Below the pieces are notes generated by a model, which did not search any database, had not been told where the DNA came from, and worked only from the letters and a program-made list of their open reading frames with translations. 64,000 bases of DNA. Origin: Apostichopus japonicus. Taxonomy: Eukaryota > Echinodermata > Holothuroidea > Aspidochirotida > Stichopodidae. Where the stretch lies: the NCBI RefSeq assembly GCF_037975245.1, contig NC_092565.1:7432999-7496998 (forward strand), in the 5' to 3' direction. Positions 37,376 to 50,900 of this stretch are shown one piece after another (position 1 is the stretch's first letter; each line of letters opens with the position of its first letter). The position numbers and the translations under genes were made by a program.

Positions 37376-37500
37376 ATTCTATGAGACATAGAAAGCAAGA
37401 ATGCCGACAGACAGATTGCAGAACTTGCAGGTACTGCTACCGTCTGACCAACGGGTACAGCCGCTAGTCGAGGAGAACAAGGTCCGGCATAAGATAACAG
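37376..37500 (+). CDS. Zn-ribbon PDZ gene, exon 1 of the coding part
   Basis: The acceptor TTCTTTCAG ends at 37375. 5' UTR runs 37376-37400, and ATG at 37401 opens MPTDRLQNLQVLLPSDQ. The donor is GTAGTA; it ends in phase 1. An earlier ATG at 37381 is in another frame and soon stops. Confidence 0.72.
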
Positions 37501-40500
37501 GTAGTACATATACCACATGATACTGGAAACTGATCATGTTATTAATGGCACTAGCACAGAGCTTGCAGAATTCAGTCTTGAAATAGGTTTAGAGCAAGAT
37601 GAATTTAATCAAGTGTACAGTTTTAAGTGTGTGATGAGTGGCATGTTGTAAACTGTTCAAAAAACCTCCTGTCATCACTTCATATTATCATTGATTTCTT
37701 GTTATATATGAGCCATGACTAATTCTTGAGAAATTACCCTGTACATATCATAAAATGACTATCAAGTATTTTCATTCTTTTAAGCTGAAATGAATACTCC
37801 TGAAAAGCTTCTTTTCACATATTTGAATATGAGTTATTCCACAAATTGTGTGATGCTCTTAAGTTGTTAAGTCAAACTTGAAGGTTTACAGTCTTTTTTA
37901 AGGCCAAGTCCCACCTCACACTTCTACACACTTTAACCCCTGGTCATTGGTGACTTATCACGCGCCCACACACCAAAGTGTGCACAATTCAAAGCAATCC
38001 CTCCGTATGGGCCACTACAGCGCACCACATCTCAAGTCCTCCTGGGGACTTCCATAAGGTGAAGCCACAAACCTGCACACACAACTAAATTTACAAGTTT
38101 CTGTACCTCGCAAGTACTCATTTATACACCTGGGTGAAGAGAGGCCACAGAGATGAAGTGCCTTGCCTCAAGGACACATGGTAATAATCTGGCCAGGACT
38201 TGAACCTGAATCCTTAGATCGCCAGTCCATTTGCCTTAACCACTTGACCATAATGCTTGTAAGGGAGGTGTAGGGATATCTACTGCTTAATTCTTGGAGT
38301 ACATCATAAACAATGTGAAGACTTGCAACTTCTGAAAAACTTTGCTTTAAAAAAAAAAAAAAATGTTGATTGTCATTGGTATCCACAATTTGAAATGTTC
38401 CCTTTAAAATGAATTTTGAATGTCAAAAATTGAAACCCCCCCCCCCCCTCCAGTTTGTCTTTTCGTTTCCTGAGTGCGGGCCAATTTAATGTCCCTTAAG
38501 CTTGTAAGAGGGTGCTTAATGGCATTCTTTACAATCCTTCATAATTCAAAGAAGAGGGTAATGAAGATAGAGTAAGAAAATTAGTAGCGTTATCAAACCG
38601 CTCAGTGTAAATTTTGATATAAAATTATAAGTTAATTATTCCATCTTTGTGACACAGCTTTTACTCTTGTCCTTGAGTCAAGGGCGTAGGAACCGGGGGG
38701 CTGGGGGGGCACCAGCCCCCAGTGAAAAATATGGGGGGCAGAAGTATCGTTCCGCCCCCCCCGCTCCGCAAGTCAGAAAACCCCTTTTTCATTTCCAAAT
38801 GAGAAAAAAATCTCATTTGAAGCACCAAATTGCATCTAAGGCCAGGTGAAAATGCAAAATTCTTTACAAAATGGAGTGGGTGTTGAAGTGTGCTATATTG
38901 CACCAAATTGCATCTGAGGCCACCTGGAAATGCAAAAAAATTCCAAAGGGGAGGGGGACACCCCCTCCCCTTAGACCCCTCCCCCAGGCCAGCCATCAGT
39001 CTTCAGCCCCCCCTCTCAAAAGTACCTTCCTACGCCACTGCCTTGAGTACATGTAATACAACAACATATTATGTTGTCATATGAAACAGAAATTTCTTGG
39101 AATTGTCTGTTTGGAAGATCTGTATTGAGCATGAAGGGGGGAGTCCCATCATACAGGAAGATGATTCAGTTCCTAACCTCCTGTTATTAAAAAATTGTAG
39201 GATAAATTGCGCTAGGACTGTCTGGTAGTAAACAATCCATTGTGATTAATTGTTTGGCTGAATTCTCATGATTGCCATGGTTACTGTAGGTCACAGTAAC
39301 TATTAAAATTCTGTAAGTTGTTGTCATAGTCATATTTTTGCATATTCTGCTACTAGTCATGTTTGTATGAGTCATTAGTGGGGAGAAGGTATAGTCATAA
39401 ACCCAAAGAAACTTGCATGACATTGCAAAGCAAAATATGAAACACCATAGCTAGAATTAGCCTAGGGCCTAGGCTATAGCTAACACAGTGTCATAATGTA
39501 CTCAGTTAAACATAGGTATGTCTGTAACTTCATTTATTGCATTAGAAACCTACATACTAATGATTTGTATCGAATTGGTTGTACCATAATCGTTTATCGT
39601 AAGTTAGTGTTTACAGCAACTTATCAAATTCCTAACTCAAAAGTGTATAGCCATGGAAACTGTATAAAGTAGAAATGTGCAACAATGCCAGGGACCTTTG
39701 AAAAGTAGTTATACGTATGTTTGTGAATGTGTATATATATAACAAAGACCCAAATTGTACAAATTATAGACAATGAAACAGAAAGAAAAGTAACTTGGTT
39801 GAAGGTATAACTGCTAATAAGCGTGGCAGAAAAAACACTTAATTCTTCTTGTTGCACTTTATAGACCCTTGTGAGAGTCAAAGGGCCCTCTTGGCTGTAG
39901 ATTAAATTGAATTGATTATTTAGCTAACTTTCTGAAAATCCGCACATTTGATTTGTCCGTAAGAACGTGTAAATTAATACTTGATTCTGAATATTTGCTG
40001 ATCTTATATACATGTGCTAATATTCACAATATGTGATATATACATGCAGACTTGAAGTGGATTTGCATGTTCAAGTACCCATCCTCAAGTATTTTTACTC
40101 GACAAGTTATGGAATTCTTCCTTTTATTGAGAGAATTGCTGGATTACATACTTTACTATTACATCCCCCTGGAGCCTAGTACTTGTAACTCATACCATGG
40201 GACATTCTATAGGTCTGCAGTACCACTGTAGTCATACTCCTCTGTGGAGCCTAGTACTTGTATACTCTTACTCATACCATGGGACATTCTATAGGTCAGC
40301 AGTACCACTGTAATCATACTCCTCCTCGGAGCCTAGTACTTGTATACTCTTACTCATACCATGGGACATTCTATAGGTCAGCAGTACCACTGTAGTTATA
40401 CTCCTCCTCGGAGCCTAGTACTTGTATACTCTTACTCATACCATGGGACATTCTATAGGTCAGCAGTTCCACTGTAATCATACTCCTCCTTGGAGCCTAG

Positions 40501-41830
40501 TACTTGTATACTCTTACTCATACCATGGGACATTCTATAGGTCAGCAGTACCACTGTAGTCATACTCCTCTGTGGAGCCTAGTACTTGTATACTCTTACT
40601 CATACCATGGGACATTCTATAGGTCAGCAGTACCACTGTAGTCATACTCCTCTGTGGAGCCTAGTACTTGTATACTCTTACTCATACCATGGGACATTCT
40701 ATAGGTCTGCAGTACTACTTTACTCTTACGTTTTTTTGAAGCTAATTGTAATTGTTTTTTGTCAATTTATTTGAGAACATAAAAGAAAATTAGCTGAAAA
40801 TGAACATGCACTTCATTTTCTTGTTCAATATCATGTGATCTAAAGGAAGATTTAAATCAGTGTGATCTAAATTATAAACAAACCACATTTGTACACCAGT
40901 ATTCAAATAACATCATAAAATGATGAACGTTGATTCCAGATATAGATAAGCCTTTAAAGCCAACTGTTGAGGCCGGGGGGGAAATACCCATAAGTTTTGC
41001 AAAAGTACCTGTCTTGCAAAACAGGGCCTTAAGTTTAGACTGTCACCTGGCTATTTTTGAACTCTAGATATTGAAAGGTCAGCTTCTACACCCGGGTAAA
41101 CACCTACCGTGTTTTCATTTCCTGATATAATGTCACAGTGTCTGGGACTTTTGGTATTGCTGCTTTGAAACATATATCACTATAGTGCACACTGTTTCCT
41201 GTTATATCTGCTACTGATGTCTGGACTTGTTAGTGCAAGGAACTGATTTGCTAGTCATACATTTTGTAGACTTTATAACATCATTTGCTAACTAAGTATG
41301 AACCCTTCAGTTTGAACTTGGATGTTGGATGTCCTGCACGTTTTTGCTCTTCTTCCACCTTGTTTTAACTCAGCTGAAGTTAAAAGTAAGTACATGTTTT
41401 GCTTTGAGGAACAATACCGTTATATAGTAGTACGATATCGTCATAGAGTAGACAGTATGTTGCACACTCTATTTGGTTCCATATATATAGAGTCCATGCA
41501 TAGAGGTTGTGTATTTGGTAGTATATGGACACACACTGCATATGGATAAGAAAAAAAGTGGACCGAAGTATTGAATGTGACATGCTATCCCAGAATTACC
41601 GGAACTTATAATTCTGGTAATTATTAACTATCATTAAAAATAGAAAAACGTAGAAAAAAGAGAGTTTTGAAAAGGTTGGTGATCAAAATTGTGTACTTGG
41701 CAGCAATTCCAATATAAAACATGGGCATGATATCTATATCTATATAAATATTGATCAATTGGTATCTGGTACTTAATTGATACTGTACAATATCACAATA
41801 TCAAGCCACACATACATATTCTAAGCAGAA

Positions 41831-41900
<70 letters not shown>

Positions 41901-44900
41901 CATGTCAGGATTTGCTCAGTATATGATATATACACATAGAGGGGCAACACCAACCTAAGGAGGGTCACAATACCTGTGTCCTGGAAGTTACTTGAAAGCT
42001 TTTGTACACAGATGGGTGGAGGGGCACAGGGGTCTGCTAGGAGGGGTACCATCCCCTGTACACTGGTCTTGCTACGGGCTTGATTTGTGCTAAAATCTGT
42101 GCGGAAATTTAAGTGACACTCTTTACTTTTATGAGTCATCAGTGTTGGTGCCCAAATGGTTAACAACATTAAAAGTGCTTTCCTATGGTCGCATTGAATC
42201 TCCCAATTTATTTTTTTGGACATCTTGACTGAGACTAGTTAAATTAGACCACGGGAGGGTGGCATTAAAATGCTTGTTGAAGTTGGAGCATGAAATAACC
42301 ATGATTTGAACTTGTAACAGTCTAGCATACTTGAGATCAAAACTGATGGCCGACTTTAACCTGTACTACATTGCAAGGTTGAGTATATTTACAGTGATCC
42401 ATAAAAAAAATAAAAAAATTCACCGGGCGTTAATTTTGTAGTTTTATACATGGTTTGGAGTATGGGTTACATGCCAGAGTGTGACAATTAATTGCAGCAT
42501 AAAAATGACTGCCGTTTTCCAAATCTTTTGGAAAATGCTATTGGGTCTGTTTTGGTTCTATACAGTCATCATGTTTTATATACATATATAATGTATTGTC
42601 TTTGTGTGTGTCCATTTGTAGTTATGTGAATTTGACAGACCTTTGATGTAAATAACAATTAAGACAGAGGTGAATAATTGTTATCTTGTATATTTTGTCT
42701 TTTTTCTCTAGTTATCTCTTCCAGAGATGGTTCTCTGCGGGAAGGAAAGTTGCGGGGCGAATCTCCCAGAGGATGCAAACTTTTGCCTAAAATGTGGAGA
42801 ACATGTTGACGATCCAAGTGGTGAGGAATGTCTTTTCTTCCTTAATATATGGTGGTTAATGATATTTTTGTAGTTACTAGTGGCATTGCCAACAAAATCA
42901 TTTCAATTTAAATAATCGTTGAATTTCAATCTCAGTGTTTTGTAGCATCACAGTTATATACTGCGCCCAATGACAAGTTACCTCACAGGTACCCATTTAA
43001 CCCCTGGGTGGAGAGAGGCAAGCATCTTGCCCAAGGACACAACGTAATGAACTAGGCAGGAATCGAACCAGCAGTCCATTGATCACGAGTCCGACGCCTT
43101 AGCCAATTGGCCACCACACTCTCTTAATCTTGACCTGAAACACTTCATGTGCTATAACTTGAGGGGTTACATCAACATTGACTTGAATGTGAATTATGCT
43201 GCAACATGTCTCCATCCCTCTCCATACTGACCCATTTCATCCCCTCCCCTTCCCCACTGACCCATTTTACCCCACACCCTCCACATTGACCCATTGAACC
43301 AATCACTCTCTCCACACTGACCCATTTCATCCCCTCCCCTCCCCACTGACCCATTTCACCCCACACCCTCCACATTGACCCAATTCATCCCACACTCCTC
43401 TCCACTGGCCCAATCCCCTGCCCCACTTTCCCACCTCCCCTTCCTACTGACCAATCCCCTTCCCAACCCAATTTATCCCATCCCCTGTACACTGACCCAT
43501 TTCATTCCCATCCCATCCCCACTGACATATTCCTTACCACTGACCCATTGCATCCCCTCCCCACAGACACATTTTGAGGGGGGGTCTGTTACCATCTCCA
43601 TCAGTTCCTTTTCCTAACCACTATTGAAGTTAACGATAAATACTTTTAATGTGGCAAAAAGACTACCCATCTATTTACAAGAACTGTATCTTTCTACATG
43701 CAATCTATTCCATTAGTTACTAGCATGAGCCACACTTAAGATGAGATGTTTACTTTTAATACCTATATCGCCCCCCCTCCCAACTTCCCCCTCCCAACTT
43801 CCCCCTCCCACCCCGATGAAGCTTGTTGTGATGGTGGTGATTGTGATGATCAATAATGATCATGGTGGTGGCAATAATGGCACCGGTCTTTAATAGTGAC
43901 GATCAATGGACAGTGGATGGTGGTGATAATTATGGTGGTGGTGATAGATGGGAGGAGGTGTTGGTGATTGTGATACATAGCTGTAGAGCTGCAAAATCAT
44001 GATTGCATTTATAATGTTTTTATGTTTTGACAACTAAAATTTTCCTTTAATCAAACAGATTCTGCAGTTGAAGAAAAGATCACATTCGACAAATTTGATT
44101 GTGACTTGCAACCGGTGAGCCAAAATCATATAAAATAGCAACAATGTATAACTTCAGAGGAAGAGTTCAAGTATGACAATTTTCTTCACATTTTACAAAA
44201 ACAAATTATGTTCAAAGTTGACAGAACTTTTGAAATGACAAAGTTCTTTCTCAGTATAGTACTTCCTTGTTAATGTTCCCCAAATGAGATTTGGTAAATA
44301 TATGCAGTAATCTTTTAAAGTTTTGTGACCATTTTTTCTTGTTTCCTCCCCTCCGTTAATATTTAGTGTTTCTCTCATTTGGTTTATTAGGAGTTTATAA
44401 TCATACTGGTTCTTCAGTATACACATTGTTAGTTATTTTCAGGTTTTTTGTTGTCGTTTTTTCCCCATTTCTCTGGTGCATGGTTAGACTTGGAAGTAAT
44501 ACCTAAAGATTCTAGACAAGGTCATATCGATACAGTTAACCCAGCCAAAATGTCACGTTAACTTGTCAATTTTTAATCTTGATTTTCTAGGGCCAATTGA
44601 GAAATGGTGTTATGACTATTCGATGTGACACCAAGTCTAACACGAAGGTGTTGCTCATATCACCGACAACCGAATTGGATCACAGCCTAGACTTGTCCAA
44701 GTTTGAAACTATACCCAGTCCCGACAACCGTAGTGTACGACTAATTAGCACACCGGGACAGGACTTTCCGACTTTAAATTTTTCTTTCACAAACCCGTAA
44801 GTAGTGAAAATGAAAAAATAGAGATTCTTTCTTTAGCTGGCTGTTGGCCAGTTGTGACAGTTAACATTAGCTTAAATGTCTCAAAGTTGCTTTTTTTTTT

Positions 44901-47900
44901 TTTGCTGTTCATTTCCATGATTAGGATATATCTTTGTTATTCTAATATATTTTTTTATTGTCAAATCCATTATTACTCTATTGAGTGTCACACTGGTCGA
45001 TTTTGATGTAAGAGGTCACATGAGGTCAAAACGTGAAATTCATATCAAAGTCTACTCCTCTGCCAGTTTTTGTGTTATTGTGATTTTAGTTGGCCATGCA
45101 TGGGGATCATCAGTTAATGGGCCACAAAAGTGATTTATTTGTAATATGGTCAAAGGTCATCTCAGGTCATCTGAGTGATATCAAATACTGCCCCAGAACA
45201 TTTACAAAGATGTACGTGGTCAATGTGTGTTTTGGAGCATCACCAGCCATGGGTTTCTTGACTAGGATTTTTTTTCTAGGGCCCAACTAGTTTCTCAACT
45301 GAGACTCCTCTCCACTAGGTCCTACTGGGTTCCTGTGATTGTAACTGTGAACTAAGCTTTGCAACTAGGATTTCTGTCAACACAATGTCTGTGCTGTGTT
45401 TGGATGTTACTGTACAGTAAAGCAGGCTCAACTGTGCCTGAACAACATGATGTTCAGTTTATACTAAATCTTACAGTAGTTTGCCATCTTGAGATAATGT
45501 TTTTACAAAGCCAGCATGTCACCTACTTACACTCCCACTCACAACAATACACGTACATTTCAGTTTCACTACATTAGAAACCAGTAAGAGACAAACAGTG
45601 TACTTGCAATACAAAACTATTTTGTAATTCTTGGAGTACAACTAACCATTACATACTTTGTTCAATGTCTCATTGACATCAGGTAGTTTGTAGTTGAGCT
45701 ACTGCGTCATCTAGTTGCATATGTAAAGGTACTGTACGTAGATACAGCAGAAAGGGGGAAAGATCACATAGACACAAGCCTATAGCCAAGTTTATACAGG
45801 TACTATACTTCCTTATTTGACTGGTGCCAGACTTTACACCCCACCTATTCTTGTGGGAGGCTCTCAATATTCAAACCAGGGTCCCCGTGATTGATTGAAG
45901 CTCTGTGACGAGACAGTTAAATTTAATTGACAGAGTTTAATGCACTGCAACCTGAAAGGAATAAGCAGTACCTGGATGAGTAACATTGCAAGAAAAGAAA
46001 ATATTGAAGCAGTAGACAAACAAATTACCGTGCCAATTGTCACAATTATTTACGAACCAGACCAGGAAGAATGGACTATACTGAAGGGACTCTAAATGAA
46101 CAGATCATATTAAACAGGAAAATAATTCATCTGTATAAACTTATCAAATAGGGTGTCAAACCATTGATTTGTTGAAAGAAAAGGTATTGATGGTCACCGT
46201 TTTTTAGTACGGTAGCTATCAAAACAGTGTAATTCATTCGAAAAAGTTTGACATCCTATTAAAAAATATAATAGATGAGGAAGTTTATTACAAACCACAT
46301 ATAGACCTGTGTACTGTAGTACGTCACAACGATAAAAAAAGAAAACAAGTTTTATTTAGAGACATTGGAATAATGGTGTTTGTATGCATCGGGGTGAGTA
46401 ATAGATGTATCTAGTAAACATTCTCTTTGAGGGAATTGTCCAACAAGGAACTAACTTAGATGTTGGAAAGTGGTAAACAAAATTTACCCAATATATTGCA
46501 TCATACAGTTGTCTACACATCTGTGTCTATATATCAACTCAGTTCTCTTGAATGGGAGCAACAACGTACAGCACTTTGCCAGATAACTTGGCATTCTGTG
46601 ACTCTATGTGCATGGTTGTATCTCATTTACGATGAAATATGTCAATGGGAAGTCTTCATTTTGAAGCAAAGTCAATTCTTATAGCTGCTCATCATGCTAG
46701 TGGCAACAATAACGTATCAGGTTTTGCTCTTTACAGGAATAGCTATAATCAATGTTGTGCAGCACTCCTGACCAAGAGACCAACTTCTTCGGTCGAGTAT
46801 GATCGCCCAAGTCCTAGACGCAAACATCGTGGACCCAATGAGTGCAGTTCTTTGAGCAAATCCTCTGGTTATGAAGTTCTACAAGAGAAAACATTGGTAA
46901 TCATGTTTCTGATTTCCTGTCAAAAATTTGAGTATAAATTTATACATCTTGAGGGATGCGTGTAGGTTACCTTTCAAAATAGAAAACATTTAGCTATACC
47001 AACCACACTTCCCAAGCAGATATTTCAGCTATATATACTTAACATACTTCCTTACATATAAGAAATGGGGCTAAAGTTGTCGTTATATTGTTCATCGCTG
47101 AGGGTATAATTAGCCTGTTCCAGCTTTTGAGACTATCCCCAAAATGTTGAGAAGTTACTTTGAAGGAAACTGGGTCAAATGTATAGCAGGGATTGGAATT
47201 GATTATGAAGTACATACAAGTATTGCTAGCACAGAATTAGATATGTTGATTGCTCCTGATCTTGCAAGTATTTCCCCCCCCTCCCCCCACCACCACCTTA
47301 ACCCCTTTTCCCTCCCGTGCCAGCTTCCTTCGATGTTTGTTAATTGTAAGGAGGCAACAAAAAAAGGTTGTGTGTGCGGTTTAGTGACGTTAAATCTGAC
47401 AACAAATGAGTTTTTTCAGACTCCATTGCCCCCCCCCCCCGTCAATCTAATCAAACAAGTCTCGTAGTTGATGTATACACTTCATGTACCACAATAGGAT
47501 TATCAGAACCGCAAAGGGCACTTGTAAACAGTAGACGATAATATTAGTTATAACAAATAAGGAACTCTTCCTGTATATCCTGTTTACACTTTATCACCAG
47601 TAGAATAACATGTTGATATGGTCCTGTGAAATCAGAGCATGTGAACTTTGAAGTTTAATCTTGTTGATTGTGTTGTCAAAGTATTTCTGCACTGTCATGT
47701 GATTTCTTGGTTGTTTGAGGGCTTATTTGATTGGGATCGGTGGGGGCCTGGGGGGGGGGGGCGGGGAATGTGCAAGGAAGGTTGTGGTGCATTGTACACT
47801 TATATGGGTGTTAACAAGAGTTGTCCAATTTACTGTTTTCAGTTTGAGGAAGATATTCAGTACTTGTACAACATAGAGTTATCTCTCCGCCTCATTGACC

Positions 47901-50900
47901 GAATGGTTTGTCTTGATTTGTCCCCACAGTTTGCAAGGGGTGCAGGTCTCGAAGAATTGTCATTGAGCGGAGGTAAGTTGACAAGTTCAGTGAAATAAAG
48001 CTAACAATTGATCTCAGTACTTAAGTATTCTGAGGAAGGTGTAGGAATAGTTCTTTACATGTAGGTAAGTAAGTATTCTGGGGAAAGTGGTTTAATAATA
48101 ATAAATGTAAGAATTGATCTCAGAACTTAAGTATTCTGAGGAAGGTGTAGGAATAGTTCTTTTCATGTAGGTAAGTAAGTATTCTGGGGAAAGTGGTTGA
48201 ATAATAATAAAGGTAACAATTGATCTCAGTACTTAAGTATTCTGAGGAAGGTGTAGGAATAGTTCTTTACATGTAGGTAAGTAAGTATTCTGAGGAAAGT
48301 GTACTGATAAATGAAGGTAACAATTGGTTTAGTATTCTGAGGAAGGTGTAGGAATAGTTCTTTTCATGTAGGTAAGTAAGTATTCTGGGGAAGTGGTTGA
48401 ATAATAATGAAGGTAACAATTGATCTCAGTACTTAAGTATTCTGAGGAAAGGTGTAGGAATAGTTCTTTACATATAGGTAAGTAAGAATTGTGAGGAAAG
48501 TGTATGAATTAATGAAGGTAACAACTGATCTCAGCACTTAAGTATTTTGAGGAAGGTGTAAGAATAGTTCTTTACATGTAGGTAAGTAAGTATTCTGAGG
48601 AAAGTGTCTGAATAAATGAAATTAACAATTTATCTCAGTACTTAAGTATTCTGAGGAAGGTGTAGGAATGGTTCTTTACATGTAGGTAAGTAAGTATTCG
48701 GAGGAAAGTGTATGGATTAATGAAGGTAACAATTGGTTTAGTATTCGGAGGAAAGGTGTAGGAATAGTTCTTTACATGTGGGTAAGTAAGTATTCAGAGG
48801 AAAGTGTATGAATAAATGAAGGTAACAATTGATCTCAGAACTTAAGTATAGGTAAATAATATTGAAACAGACTGCAGTTAAGGTTGAGGTTCCAAACAAA
48901 CAAATGGGAAAACACTTGAAGGGAATTGAGAGAAACGGAAGGAGAAAATGAAGGAAAAAGTAAATAAAAATGAAACAATTCTGATTAATTAGTTCTGACA
49001 CTAATTAGTGTCTTTAATTATTTATAGTGTAGACAAATGCAGTCATGTTTATAGTCTAAAAGAGAGTAAAATTACACAAATATGATGAGGTTTACTAAAT
49101 GTTATGATTTGTTCATCATTAATGGACGTTAAATGGACGCAGAATATGAATTTTGGTATCTTGTGAAACCAAACTAAAATATTAAAATCGAATGCATAAT
49201 TCATGCCATTTGAAAGGAAAAATTAGTCACTTTTATAGGTTAAAAAGTGTATAAGAGACATTTATTTCAATATTTTCAATATTTGCAATATAGTTACATT
49301 TTACCTTCAGTTTCATGAACTTTTCACTTTACTGTACAGAATCCACCTCATCTTCCGAATGTGGGATCATATCCTTAAATGATGAAAATAAGGACTTGCT
49401 CACAGGAGCTGGTTGTAACGCCCAAAATAGAAGGAAGAGGTTAGAAAACAAATTTTCATTCTCTTGAAAGATTCTCTTTGGGTTTGTTTTTTTATTTACA
49501 TTTTTGTTCTCATATGAAGATTGCTCTTGGTGCAGCAGGCTTACCAGAAATGCCGCATCCAAACACCTATCCCTTTAATTCATGGAATTCATACATATGT
49601 CAAGAATTTTTAATTTTTTAAATTATCATTCTGGGCTCTACTGCAATGCAAGTGTGAGAAAGTATACGGCTGATCGGTTTATAGACCTCAACAGAAAGAG
49701 CCTTTGTACAGCTAGCCCAGATGGTGGTGGGTTTAAAATTAAGAGCTTAAACTTCCTTCTCCCAGGCACTTTCTTTGGCTTGATGTCTTGCAGTTTTCTA
49801 CCCTTTGAGAAGTCGGTGGCTGATTGCGGTAAAGCGATAATAGAGTAATTATTCTAAGTAATGCTACCTTTTGTCTGTACCTACTATTCAAGGTAATAAT
49901 AAAGTCCAACTGAAGTTTGCCTATAGCTCTATACATCTATCTAAAACATTGATGAATTTTTACACTGTTTTGAGGGGAGAGAGCCACTACTCCCCCCTTC
50001 CTTTTTTATTTGAGGGGTGGGAGGTCGGAAGGATTTACGGGGGTTGCAGTTAAGGTGTTAATCGCACGTTAAGACCAATCCAGTAGACAATAATGTCAAC
50101 TCCTACATTATGAGTTTTCAGACACTGTATTAGCGTTGCCACGGTAATTGAATAGCCTTTAAGAAATTCATCTTCGTCATATTTGTGTCAAACTAAACAT
50201 TTGATTTCACAAAGCTTTTAATTCAGTCTCTTTGCTATCATATGCATCATATCTACTTTAATACATACAATTATAACAGTTAAATTGAAGTTCACAAAAT
50301 TTTCTTTGGTTTTTGGAAGTTAAAACAAGCGTCATAGTATACTTGACAGAAATGAAAGAGAAGAATCGGTTCGTCAGTCTTATCCTGAATGACAAAATAG
50401 CTTTTGTTAAGCAAATTTGCTAAACATGCTGCATGTTGCTCAATAAAATGGTAAACAAATATTCATGTAATAGTGTTGCTTATTGCATGGGTACACTTAA
50501 TTTAACTTCTGTCTTATTTAGTCCCTCAGTTTTAATATTTCCCGCCGATATTGTGCTCTTAATATCTCACGTTCTCTCTCCTTTTCGCAGGGAGGTGACG
50601 TTAACTAAAGACCAATTGAATTCTTTGCAACCGAGAAGATGCCCTCTGAGTAAAATACCCATGTAAGTTTTGACGAGTCAGAATCTCATTAAGGTTCATG
50701 GTCTTTTATAATTCATATCTTAAGCGCTTGTGGGTCCCCAATGAACTGTTCTTTTGTGTTCATGCCACAGGAGTCGGGTGTGAAAAGAGAATTGGGTTCA
50801 GAGCCATTTTGTTTTTTATTTGCAGGATGTATATATTCCTCGATTTCTTTGATACGTGACATAAAAAAATTAAAAAAAATATATGTGAAAGCAAACCCCA

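Noticed and set aside
43172..43617. Trp/Gly-rich and Pro-rich frames
   Set aside because: Products of the C-rich minisatellite.
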